5,791 bases of DNA from an uncultured Lachnospiraceae bacterium (GTDB lineage Bacteria; Bacillota_A; Clostridia; Lachnospirales; Lachnospiraceae): positions 1 to 5,791 of the forward strand of contig CADBME010000304.1 in NCBI GenBank assembly GCA_902795715.1. Direction: 5' to 3'. The position numbers and the translations under genes were made by a program. A model generated the notes under the pieces. That model ran no database searches, was not told the DNA's origin, and saw only the letters and a program-made list of their open reading frames with translations. Shown piece by piece: positions 1-3,872 of this stretch; position 1 is the first letter of the stretch, and every line of letters starts with the position of its first letter.

Positions 1-101
1 GCTGCGGATACGCCAAACTCTTCCTCACAAGCCTTTACTAATTCATTTAACTCTAATACAGATAAACCTTTGATAACTTCAATAATTTCCTGAGTTGTCA
101 T
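1..101 (-). CDS. rplL: 50S ribosomal protein L7/L12, N-terminal part (partial, runs off left edge)
   Basis: Only the first 33 codons are present. The start is ATG with a GGAGGA Shine-Dalgarno at 109-114, 7 nt upstream. The translation begins [20 protein letters not shown] and continues [13 protein letters not shown]. This matches the dimerising N-terminal domain of L7/L12 (a helical hairpin rich in Leu, Ile, Val and Glu) and the start of the Ala-rich hinge. In the family, L7/L12 dimers attach to the C-terminal helix of L10 and form the flexible ribosomal stalk that recruits translation GTPases. The hinge and C-terminal domain lie outside the window. The gene follows rplJ, as is nearly universal in bacteria. 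The gap to rplJ is 119 nt and contains an inverted-repeat element that could set its expression separately, since the ribosome needs several L7/L12 copies per L10. Confidence 0.95.
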   Translation of the reverse strand, partial: MTTQEIIEVIKGLSVLELNELVKACEEEFGVSA

Positions 102-154
102 TTTAATATCCTCCATAATCAGTTTTTTCATTCACAGATGTTTCAGTTTCATAC

Positions 155-206
155 CGGAACCCGAACAGGCCCGGTCCTGGCTCGGTTCCGAATGGAAACC
201 GGCCTG
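155..206 (-). promoter_or_regulatory. rplJ-rplL intergenic RNA element with two competing hairpins
   Basis: In the mRNA (minus strand) sense, arm 176-190 can pair with arm 155-169: seven outer base pairs (CGGAACC with its complement), a 4x4 internal loop, four inner pairs and a 6-nt loop. An alternative pairing joins 198-206 to 166-175 (CAGGCC-GGT with ACC-G-GGCCTG, one bulged base). The two share nucleotides 166-169 and so exclude each other. No U-run follows either hairpin, so neither looks like an intrinsic terminator. A role in mRNA processing, stability or rplL translation is inferred. The fold was judged by eye and no energy was computed. Confidence 0.45.
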
Positions 207-220
207 AATTCCGTCTACGC

Positions 221-748
221 TTATTCTGCTGCAGCTTCTTCTGCCGGTGCAGCTTCCTCAGCAGATCCGTCTTTTTCTGCAATCTGCTTGATAACACGTG
301 CGAAATTGGCGATGGGGCTCTGGATACTTCCGAGGAACTTGGCAAGAAGCTCTTCTCTGGAGGGAATCGTTGCAATGACATTGATTCCGTCCTTATCATA
401 ATAAGTACCTTCTACAACACCGCTCTTAAGCTCAAGGATCTTTGCTTTCTTGCTGAAAGCTGCAAGTACTCTTGCCGGTGCTGTTGCATCTTCTTTGGAA
501 ATAGCAAAAGCGTTGGTTCCGTCAAGATCCTTTGTGATTCCTTCGAATTCCGTACCTTCCACAGCACGCTTAACCATCGTATTCTTATAAACTTTGTATA
601 CGATATTGGCCTCGCGGCACTGCTTACGAAGTTCCGTAACGTCAGCAACAGATATACCACGATAATCAACAACTACAATGGATTTGGCTCCATCAAGCTG
701 CGCTTTGATCTCTTCGATAATCGGCTGCTTTAATTCAACATTAGCCAT
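221..748 (-). CDS. rplJ: 50S ribosomal protein L10
   Basis: The 175-residue product is of normal length for bacterial L10. L10 anchors the ribosomal stalk: its N-terminal globular domain binds 23S rRNA with L11, and its C-terminal helix binds L7/L12 dimers. The N-terminal half carries the family pattern VVVDYRGISV (residues 25-34) and YKNTMVKRA (54-62). The long amphipathic helix for L7/L12 covers about 131-159 (LLAKFLGSIQSPIANFARVI), followed by an Ala/Glu-rich acidic tail. The start is ATG, with an AGGAGG Shine-Dalgarno at 761-766 and the common L10 opening MANVE. The gene is preceded by its own promoter (966-994) and an L10-type attenuator leader (845-950). In the known mechanism, excess L10-L7/L12 complex binds the leader and lowers expression. 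rplL follows 119 nt downstream. Identification is secure. Confidence 0.98.
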   Translation of the reverse strand: MANVELKQPIIEEIKAQLDGAKSIVVVDYRGISVADVTELRKQCREANIVYKVYKNTMVKRAVEGTEFEGITKDLDGTNAFAISKEDATAPARVLAAFSKKAKILELKSGVVEGTYYDKDGINVIATIPSREELLAKFLGSIQSPIANFARVIKQIAEKDGSAEEAAPAEEAAAE

Positions 749-844
749 CCTTCTGGTTTACCTCCTGTAAAATATTTATATGTTCCGCCGTCAGGCTCGA
801 ATTAAACTCATGGATATCCGCTCTTTCAAAAGGCGATTGAACGG

Positions 845-872
845 AAAAAACCCTCGGCACAAAGACCGAGGG
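845..872 (-). terminator. Intrinsic terminator inside the rplJ leader (attenuator)
   Basis: Read on the minus strand, CCCTCGG and CCGAGGG form a perfect 7-bp GC-rich stem (866-872 with 851-857) around an 8-nt loop, followed at once by six U residues (845-850). It lies about 100 nt upstream of the rplJ start and downstream of the rplJ promoter, so it must act as a regulated attenuator rather than an operon end. Its 5' arm can also pair with CCGAGG at 897-902, which gives a plausible antiterminator. Confidence 0.9.
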
Positions 873-950
873 CATAGTAAGTTCTGAGTCATACTTCCTC
901 GGCAGGCGCATATTCATGCATTAAACCTAATGGCACCTGCTGTCTTCGGC
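845..950 (-). promoter_or_regulatory. L10 (rplJ) ribosomal-protein leader, autoregulatory RNA
   Basis: The minus-strand RNA from 950 has the hallmarks of the L10 leader family: GCCGAAGACAGCAGGUGC at the 5' side, then two small hairpins (CAUU/AAUG at 932-919 and GCAU/AUGC at 919-908), then GCGCCUGCCGAGG, which closes the junction. The closing helix pairs 933-940 with 902-909, seven Watson-Crick pairs plus one wobble. A terminator follows at 845-872. CCGAGG (897-902) can pair either in the binding structure or with CCUCGG (866-871) of the terminator, which gives the on/off switch. In the known mechanism, the L10-L7/L12 complex binds this RNA and favours termination, so stalk proteins are made only when needed. 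The family assignment is by recognition of sequence and structure and was not run through a covariance model. Confidence 0.92.
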
Positions 951-965
951 GTTCATATCTGTATC

Positions 966-994
966 AATTTATCATCTGATCTCTCAAAAGTCAA
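966..994 (-). promoter_or_regulatory. Promoter for rplJ-rplL
   Basis: On the minus strand, a -35 TTGACT (989-994), a 17-nt spacer (972-988) and a -10 TAAATT (966-971) preceded by TGA form an extended -10 promoter of sigma-A type. The -35 matches consensus at 5 of 6 positions and the -10 at 4 of 6, helped by the TGn. Predicted transcription start is near 957-960, just before the L10 leader, so the whole leader is transcribed. The -35 lies only 8 nt past the rplA stop codon. Confidence 0.75.
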
Positions 995-1001
995 GAAAAA
1001 A

Positions 1002-1694
1002 TCAGAATCTTGCCGGATTCAGCTTGATTCCGGGGCCCATGGTGGAGCTGATTGCAGCACTGCGGATGTACTGTCCCTTAGCAGCTGCCGGTCTTGCCTT
1101 GATGATGGCATCCATCAGGGTCTGGAAGTTTTCTGCAAGCTGTTCTTCCGTAAAGGAGGCTTTTCCGATCGGAACATGAACAATGTTGGTCTTGTCAAGA
1201 CGATACTCGATCTTACCGGCTTTCAGTTCCTGAACAGCCTGGGCAACATCCATGGTAACCGTACCTGCTTTGGGGTTGGGCATCAGACCCTTGGGTCCGA
1301 GAATACGTCCCAGACGACCTACAACGCTCATCATGTTCGGTGTAGCAACACACTTGTCAAATTCAAGCCATCCTTCTTTCTGGATTTTGGGAATCAGCTC
1401 TTCTGCTCCTACAAAATCTGCACCTGCTGCTGCAGCTTCCTCAGCCTTGTCGCCTTTTGCAAATACAAGAACGCGAACCTTTTTGCCGGTTCCGTGGGGA
1501 AGAACAACTGCGCCACGAATCTGCTGGTCTGCATGACGTCCGTCAAGACCCATCTTGAGGTGAGCTTCGATGGTCTCGTCGAACTTTGCGCTGGCTGCCT
1601 GTTTAACGATGGAGATAGCCTCCGGCGCATCATATAATGTGGCTTTATCCCTAAGCTTTGCAGCTTCCTGATATCTCTTTCCTTTTTTACCCAT
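1002..1694 (-). CDS. rplA: 50S ribosomal protein L1
   Basis: The 230-residue product has the usual bacterial length. L1 binds the mobile L1 stalk of 23S rRNA and helps release deacylated tRNA from the E site; in many bacteria it also represses its own operon by binding mRNA. The sequence opens [17 protein letters not shown] and has the typical two-domain layout, with domain II at about 67-159. The family signature [16 protein letters not shown] sits at 126-141, and the C-terminal part returns to domain I ([16 protein letters not shown]). The start is ATG with an AGGAGG Shine-Dalgarno at 1705-1710. Directly upstream of that site lies a 28-nt element like the L1 site of 23S rRNA (1711-1738), so translational self-repression is likely. 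rplK lies 109 nt upstream in the same operon. Identification is secure. Confidence 0.98.
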   Translation of the reverse strand: MGKKGKRYQEAAKLRDKATLYDAPEAISIVKQAASAKFDETIEAHLKMGLDGRHADQQIRGAVVLPHGTGKKVRVLVFAKGDKAEEAAAAGADFVGAEELIPKIQKEGWLEFDKCVATPNMMSVVGRLGRILGPKGLMPNPKAGTVTMDVAQAVQELKAGKIEYRLDKTNIVHVPIGKASFTEEQLAENFQTLMDAIIKARPAAAKGQYIRSAAISSTMGPGIKLNPARF

Positions 1695-1710
1695 GATTCT
1701 TTTACCTCCT

Positions 1711-1738
1711 GTGGTAATATCGGGAGCAACCCTCCCAC
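1711..1738 (-). promoter_or_regulatory. Predicted L1-binding mRNA element before rplA
   Basis: As RNA, the element starts GUGGGAGGG, turns through UUGCU, continues CCCGAUAUUA and ends CCAC. GUGG pairs with CCAC and GGG with CCC. Between the two helices lies an asymmetric loop (GA opposite GAUAUUA). E. coli 23S rRNA has the same layout at its L1 site: GUGG-GA-GGCU on one strand and AGCC-GA...AUA-CCAC on the other. The CCAC arm directly abuts the AGGAGG of rplA (1705-1710), so bound L1 would hide the ribosome site. A second copy precedes rplK (2249-2276), identical at 23 of 28 positions. The comparison with 23S rRNA is from memory of the E. coli sequence. Confidence 0.75.
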
Positions 1739-1803
1739 TTCAAGGATGATATAAATTGTTATTGTCTATAATAATATATCTTTCCGGTGAATAATTTCTC
1801 TTA

Positions 1804-2229
1804 TTAGTCTTCTACAACGATACCCATACTGCGGGCTGTACCTGCGATCATGCTCATGGCCGCCTCGATGCTTGCTGCATTGAGGTCAGGCATTTTCGTC
1901 TCGGCAATTTCCCTGATCTGATCCTTGGTTACGGTAGCAACCTTTACCTTGTTGGGTTCACCGGATCCGGATTTAATATTTGCAGCCTTCTTCAGTAATA
2001 CTGCTGCCGGCGGTGTTTTGGTAATAAAACTGAATGTTCTGTCCTGGTATACTGTGATTACAACAGGAATAATGGTGTCACCCATGGGGGCTGTTCTTGC
2101 ATTAAACTCTTTTGTAAACTGGACAATATTCACGCCGTGCTGTCCCAAAGCCGGTCCTACGGGCGGTGCGGGTGTTGCCTTGCCGGCCGGAATCTGTAAC
2201 TTAATAAATCCTGTAACTTTCTTTGCCAT
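1804..2229 (-). CDS. rplK: 50S ribosomal protein L11
   Basis: The 141-residue product matches the standard L11 length. L11 binds the GTPase-associated region of 23S rRNA together with L10; it is needed for stringent-response sensing by RelA-type enzymes and forms the binding site of thiopeptide antibiotics. The N-terminal domain carries the proline-rich segment [14 protein letters not shown] (22-35), and the C-terminal rRNA-binding domain ends with the conserved ARSMGI (132-137). The start is ATG with an AGGAGG Shine-Dalgarno at 2239-2244. The stop is a tandem TAA TAA (1801-1806). An L1-site mimic (2249-2276) lies 4 nt upstream of the Shine-Dalgarno, in line with the known control of the L11-L1 operon by L1. 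nusG ends 69 nt upstream. Confidence 0.98.
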   Translation of the reverse strand: MAKKVTGFIKLQIPAGKATPAPPVGPALGQHGVNIVQFTKEFNARTAPMGDTIIPVVITVYQDRTFSFITKTPPAAVLLKKAANIKSGSGEPNKVKVATVTKDQIREIAETKMPDLNAASIEAAMSMIAGTARSMGIVVED

Positions 2230-2248
2230 AATAATTGACCTCCTAATT

Positions 2249-2276
2249 GTGGTAATTGCGGGAATATCCCTCCCAC
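2249..2276 (-). promoter_or_regulatory. Predicted L1-binding mRNA element before rplK
   Basis: As RNA, the element runs GUGGGAGGG, AUAUU, CCCGCAAUUA, CCAC. The outer helix is GUGG/CCAC and the inner helix GGG/CCC, separated by GA opposite GCAAUUA. This is the layout of the 23S rRNA L1 site. The five differences from the copy at 1711-1738 fall only in the hairpin loop and the long side of the internal loop, while every paired base and the GA are kept. The rplK Shine-Dalgarno (2239-2244) lies 4 nt downstream. Control of rplK-rplA by L1 at this position is the classical arrangement; binding here is inferred. Confidence 0.8.
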
Positions 2277-2298
2277 GCAGACCGTCCCGATGACAGGT

Positions 2299-2823
2299 CT
2301 ACACTTTTTTTACATCCGTAAATCCTATCTCGACGGATGTCTCTCTTCCGAACATCTCCACGACGATCGTCACAGTCTTCCTGTTCATATTGACCTCGCG
2401 GACGACACTCTCTCTTCCTTCCCAGGCTCCAGATACAACCTGAATGAGATCACCGGGCTCGACATCGATGCTTACAACCTCTTCAACAGGTTCTCCGATT
2501 CCCAGATTGCGAACTTCCGCTTCCGATAAAGGAATCGGCTCGGATCCCGGACCTACAAACCCTGTCACTCCTCTGGTATTGCGGACAACAAACCATGTGT
2601 CGTCATTCATGACCATGTTGACAAGGACATATCCCGGAAACATTTTTTTGGAGACCGTCTTCTGAACCCCGTTCTTTACTTCCACCACATCCTGCAGAGG
2701 AACCCGGACTTCAAAGATCTGATCCTGCATATGGCGATTCTCAATCGTCTTTTCAATGTTTACTTTTACTTTGTTCTCATAGCCTGAGTAGGTATGGACT
2801 ACATACCAGTTCACATCTGACAT
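2299..2823 (-). CDS. nusG: Transcription termination/antitermination factor NusG
   Basis: The 174-residue product is the compact form of NusG. NusG binds the clamp of RNA polymerase, modulates pausing and termination, and can link polymerase to the ribosome or Rho. The N-terminal NGN domain (about 4-95) shows WYVVHTYSGYE (6-16) and FPGYVLV (62-68). The C-terminal KOW domain (about 121-174) shows GDLIQVVSGAWEG and ends with FGRETSVEIGFTDV. In the KOW core, the usually invariant glycine (E. coli NGVV) appears as Ser139 (RESVV), and the usual TPVE is TSVE. The start is ATG with an AAGGTGG ribosome site at 2828-2834, close to the start. secE lies 21 nt upstream, the normal pairing in bacteria. 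The stop is TAG. Identification is secure; the effect of the KOW changes is unknown. Confidence 0.97.
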   Translation of the reverse strand: MSDVNWYVVHTYSGYENKVKVNIEKTIENRHMQDQIFEVRVPLQDVVEVKNGVQKTVSKKMFPGYVLVNMVMNDDTWFVVRNTRGVTGFVGPGSEPIPLSEAEVRNLGIGEPVEEVVSIDVEPGDLIQVVSGAWEGRESVVREVNMNRKTVTIVVEMFGRETSVEIGFTDVKKV

Positions 2824-2844
2824 AAATCCACCTTATCCTCTCTG

Positions 2845-3042
2845 TTAAACCAGAAAGTGAATACCATACTGAATAACCATATCCAGCATTGCAATAATAA
2901 CGCCAAGAAGGATGGAAACAACGGTAACCGTCACGGTTTCCCGCTTAAGAGTTTCTCTGTCGGGCCAGCTGATTTTCTTATATTCAGCAACCAGTCCACG
3001 GTACCACTGTCCGATGCTTTTCTTCTCTGATTTGCCGCTCAT
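2845..3042 (-). CDS. secE: Preprotein translocase subunit SecE
   Basis: The 65-residue product fits the short, single-span SecE of Gram-positive bacteria. SecE clamps around SecY in the cytoplasmic membrane as part of the SecYEG protein-export channel. A basic, hydrophilic N-terminus is followed by the amphipathic helix with the family motif EYKKISWPDRE (20-30), then one predicted membrane helix at about 38-60 (VTVVSILLGVIIAMLDMVI). The start is ATG with an AAGGGGTG ribosome site at 3048-3055, 5 nt upstream. It sits between rpmG (24 nt away) and nusG (21 nt away), tight spacings that indicate one transcript. Small size makes similarity weak in general, but the motif and the context leave little doubt. 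Confidence 0.95.
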   Translation of the reverse strand: MSGKSEKKSIGQWYRGLVAEYKKISWPDRETLKRETVTVTVVSILLGVIIAMLDMVIQYGIHFLV

Positions 3043-3066
3043 CTGTTCACCCCTTATGTTGCTTTC

Positions 3067-3216
3067 CTACTTGGTTTCTTTGTGAACCGTGTGTTTTCTG
3101 CAGAACTTACAATACTTACTCGTCTCAAGACGTTCCGGATGATTTTTCTTTTCCTTCATCGTATTGTAGTTACGCCGCTTGCATTCTGTACAGGCCAATG
3201 TAATTCTTACACGCAC
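3067..3216 (-). CDS. rpmG: 50S ribosomal protein L33, zinc-binding type
   Basis: This 49-residue gene has a GTG start, so it is easily missed. It is preceded by a GGAGGTG Shine-Dalgarno at 3224-3230, 7 nt upstream of the start. The product opens [19 protein letters not shown] and ends [15 protein letters not shown] before a TAG stop. Two CxxC pairs (Cys9/Cys12 and Cys36/Cys39) form the zinc ribbon of the C+ form of L33; zinc-free paralogues lack them and replace it during zinc shortage in some bacteria. L33 sits near the E site of the large subunit. It is the first gene of the rpmG-secE-nusG-rplK-rplA transcript, the usual Firmicutes order, with a strong promoter at 3351-3379 and a leader of about 128 nt. 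Confidence 0.95.
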   Translation of the reverse strand: MRVRITLACTECKRRNYNTMKEKKNHPERLETSKYCKFCRKHTVHKETK

Positions 3217-3344
3217 TACTTCTCACCTCCATATCATAATATCTCGGTCCTTCTTCTTCCCTTCGCCCCATGAAAACCCGGTCGTCAGGCCGGCATTTGA
3301 CATGAAAGCCAAAAATAAGGCAAAAAAAAAGACCTGTCCATCGT
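3217..3344 (-). other. 5' leader of the rpmG operon
   Basis: The predicted transcript from the promoter at 3351-3379 starts near 3344, so about 128 nt precede the rpmG GTG. The leader carries a run of nine U (3322-3330) some 15-22 nt after the start, with no good hairpin before it, so it is not a convincing terminator. Farther on, GTCA and TGAC (3298-3301 with 3284-3287) enclose a GCCGGC self-complementary core, a weak possible hairpin. I recognise no known riboswitch or ribosomal-protein leader here. Confidence 0.4.
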
Positions 3345-3350
3345 CAACTT

Positions 3351-3379
3351 AATATAGCATAAGGAAAATCGTTCGTCAA
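3351..3379 (-). promoter_or_regulatory. Main promoter of rpmG-secE-nusG-rplK-rplA
   Basis: On the minus strand, -35 TTGACG (3374-3379), a 17-nt spacer and -10 TATATT (3351-3356) preceded by TGC give an extended -10 promoter of sigma-A type, 5 of 6 matches in each box. The predicted start is near 3344. This strength suits a ribosomal-protein operon. It faces away from nrdD, and its -35 is 136 bp from the nearest DnaA-like box. Confidence 0.85.
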
Positions 3380-3462
3380 CAAATTTCTCAGGAGGGCAGA
3401 AAAAACTTTTCTTCTATATAAATATGTAATTGGTCAGAAACGGCAATCCCTGCACTGATTAT

Positions 3463-3490
3463 AATTTATCGAAGGGGATTTTTTAGTCAA
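3463..3490 (-). promoter_or_regulatory. Possible second, upstream promoter for the rpmG operon
   Basis: TTGACT (3485-3490), a 16-nt spacer and TAAATT (3463-3468) are readable on the minus strand, and the hexamers are the same as those of the rplJ promoter. A consensus TATAAT-like stretch also occurs on the plus strand at 3460-3465 but lacks a correctly spaced -35. Tandem promoters are common for ribosomal operons. The -10 matches only 4 of 6 in an AT-rich context, so this is tentative. Confidence 0.3.
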
Positions 3491-3514
3491 GGGTAAATTT
3501 TTGATGAGGATTAG

Positions 3515-3660
3515 TTATCCACATTTTCCACAATATCATGTGGATAAAGTGGAAAAACAAGGGACGGGGTATCATACCCCTCTAAAAATGCGGGGAACGG
3601 GGTGGGAAGCCTTTTATGGCCATTGTGGATAAGAGCCCATTCATGGGAAGGTTATCCACT
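3515..3660. promoter_or_regulatory. DnaA-box cluster in the rpmG/nrdD divergent region
   Basis: Six 9-mers match the DnaA box TTATCCACA. Perfect matches are at 3515-3523 (plus), 3539-3547 (minus) and 3624-3632 (minus). One-mismatch copies are at 3524-3532 (TTTTCCACA, plus) and 3652-3660 (TTATCCACT, plus). A two-mismatch copy is at 3548-3556 (minus). The first four form two head-to-tail doublets with no gap between boxes, facing each other across 6 bp. The last two form an inverted pair across 19 bp. DnaA binds such boxes both to open oriC and to regulate genes, including nrd genes in other bacteria. The cluster lies 82 bp upstream of the nrdD -35. No dnaA or dnaN is in the window, so gene control or DnaA titration is favoured over an origin, but this is inference. 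Confidence 0.85.
3566..3580. repeat. 15-bp palindrome inside the DnaA-box cluster
   Basis: GGGGTATCATACCCC has perfect 7-bp arms around a single central base. It sits between the first four and last two DnaA-like boxes. It could be an operator for a dimeric regulator or a small hairpin in RNA or single-stranded DNA. No U-run follows closely on either strand, so it is not an intrinsic terminator. The regulator, if any, is unknown. Confidence 0.5.
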
Positions 3661-3742
3661 TTTCTGTAAACTGCATAATAATTTAGTATTTTTCAGAAAA
3701 ATTGCTATAGAAATTCTGACGAAAAATTACACGTTTTTAGTA
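3661..3742. other. AT-rich stretch between the DnaA-box cluster and the nrdD promoter
   Basis: This stretch is clearly AT-rich compared with the G-rich patch at 3561-3606. It contains an interrupted inverted repeat: TTTTTCAGAA (3689-3698) against TTCTG (3714-3718) and AAAAA (3722-3726), ten pairs with a 3-base bulge. DnaA boxes followed by AT-rich DNA are also the layout of an unwinding region, but no repeated 13-mer-like units were seen. I see no gene in it. Confidence 0.4.
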
Positions 3743-3771
3743 TTGACAAAAACATATGTTCGGTATATTAT
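3743..3771 (+). promoter_or_regulatory. Promoter for nrdD
   Basis: TTGACA (3743-3748, perfect), a 17-nt spacer (3749-3765) and TATTAT (3766-3771, 5 of 6) form a near-consensus sigma-A promoter. Predicted start is near 3778, which leaves a leader of about 95 nt. The spacer contains the 10-bp palindrome AACATATGTT (3751-3760), and ACATAT (3752-3757) is mirrored by ATATGT at 3775-3780. This symmetry over the promoter could be an operator. It does not convincingly match the NrdR-box consensus. Confidence 0.8.
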
Positions 3772-3788
3772 GTTATATGTACGCACAT

Positions 3789-3814
3789 GATGTAGGGGTC
3801 ACTTTGCCCTCATC
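3789..3814 (+). promoter_or_regulatory. Hairpin in the nrdD 5' leader
   Basis: GATG, a bulged U, AGGG, a 9-nt loop, CCCU and CAUC form an 8-bp stem near the 5' end of the predicted transcript. A competing helix of UGUAG (3791-3795) with CUACA (3814-3818) shares its bases. No U-run follows, so it is not a terminator. It might stabilise the mRNA or act as a control element. I recognise no known RNA family. Confidence 0.45.
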
Positions 3815-3872
3815 TACAAAATGTTGTGCTTTGATATAGAACAAACTGTTAAGTGAAAGGATTCATTCCATT

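Noticed and set aside
103..399. 98-codon minus-strand frame spanning the rplJ-rplL gap
   Set aside because: It overlaps the rplJ 3' end in another frame, and its product is basic and low in structure. It may merely reflect the GC-rich intergenic element.
1002..1035. Terminator after rplA
   Set aside because: A 5-bp GAATC/GATTC pairing with a 17-nt loop precedes a T-run, but it is too weak and lies within the coding end of rplA; read-through into rplJ is likely.
930..1637. 235-codon plus-strand frame opposite rplA
   Set aside because: It lies antisense to an unmistakable L1 gene; its Cys- and Ser-rich product is typical of a shadow frame.
1739..1803. Promoter in the AT-rich rplK-rplA gap
   Set aside because: No pair of -35 and -10 hexamers with 16-18 nt spacing was found on the minus strand.
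3082..3273. 63-codon plus-strand frame opposite rpmG
   Set aside because: It is antisense to rpmG, which is secured by two CxxC pairs, a ribosome site and operon context.
3515..3742. Chromosomal origin of replication
   Set aside because: DnaA boxes plus AT-rich DNA fit in outline, but no dnaA or dnaN is in view and no repeated unwinding units were seen. Kept as a DnaA-box cluster, with the origin option only mentioned as a test.
3602..3790. 62-codon plus-strand frame ahead of nrdD
   Set aside because: It covers two DnaA-like boxes and the nrdD promoter, and has no ribosome site or recognisable product.
3749..3864. NrdR boxes upstream of nrdD
   Set aside because: Several ATAT-centred stretches exist, but none fits the 16-bp NrdR consensus well, nor is there a clear tandem pair.
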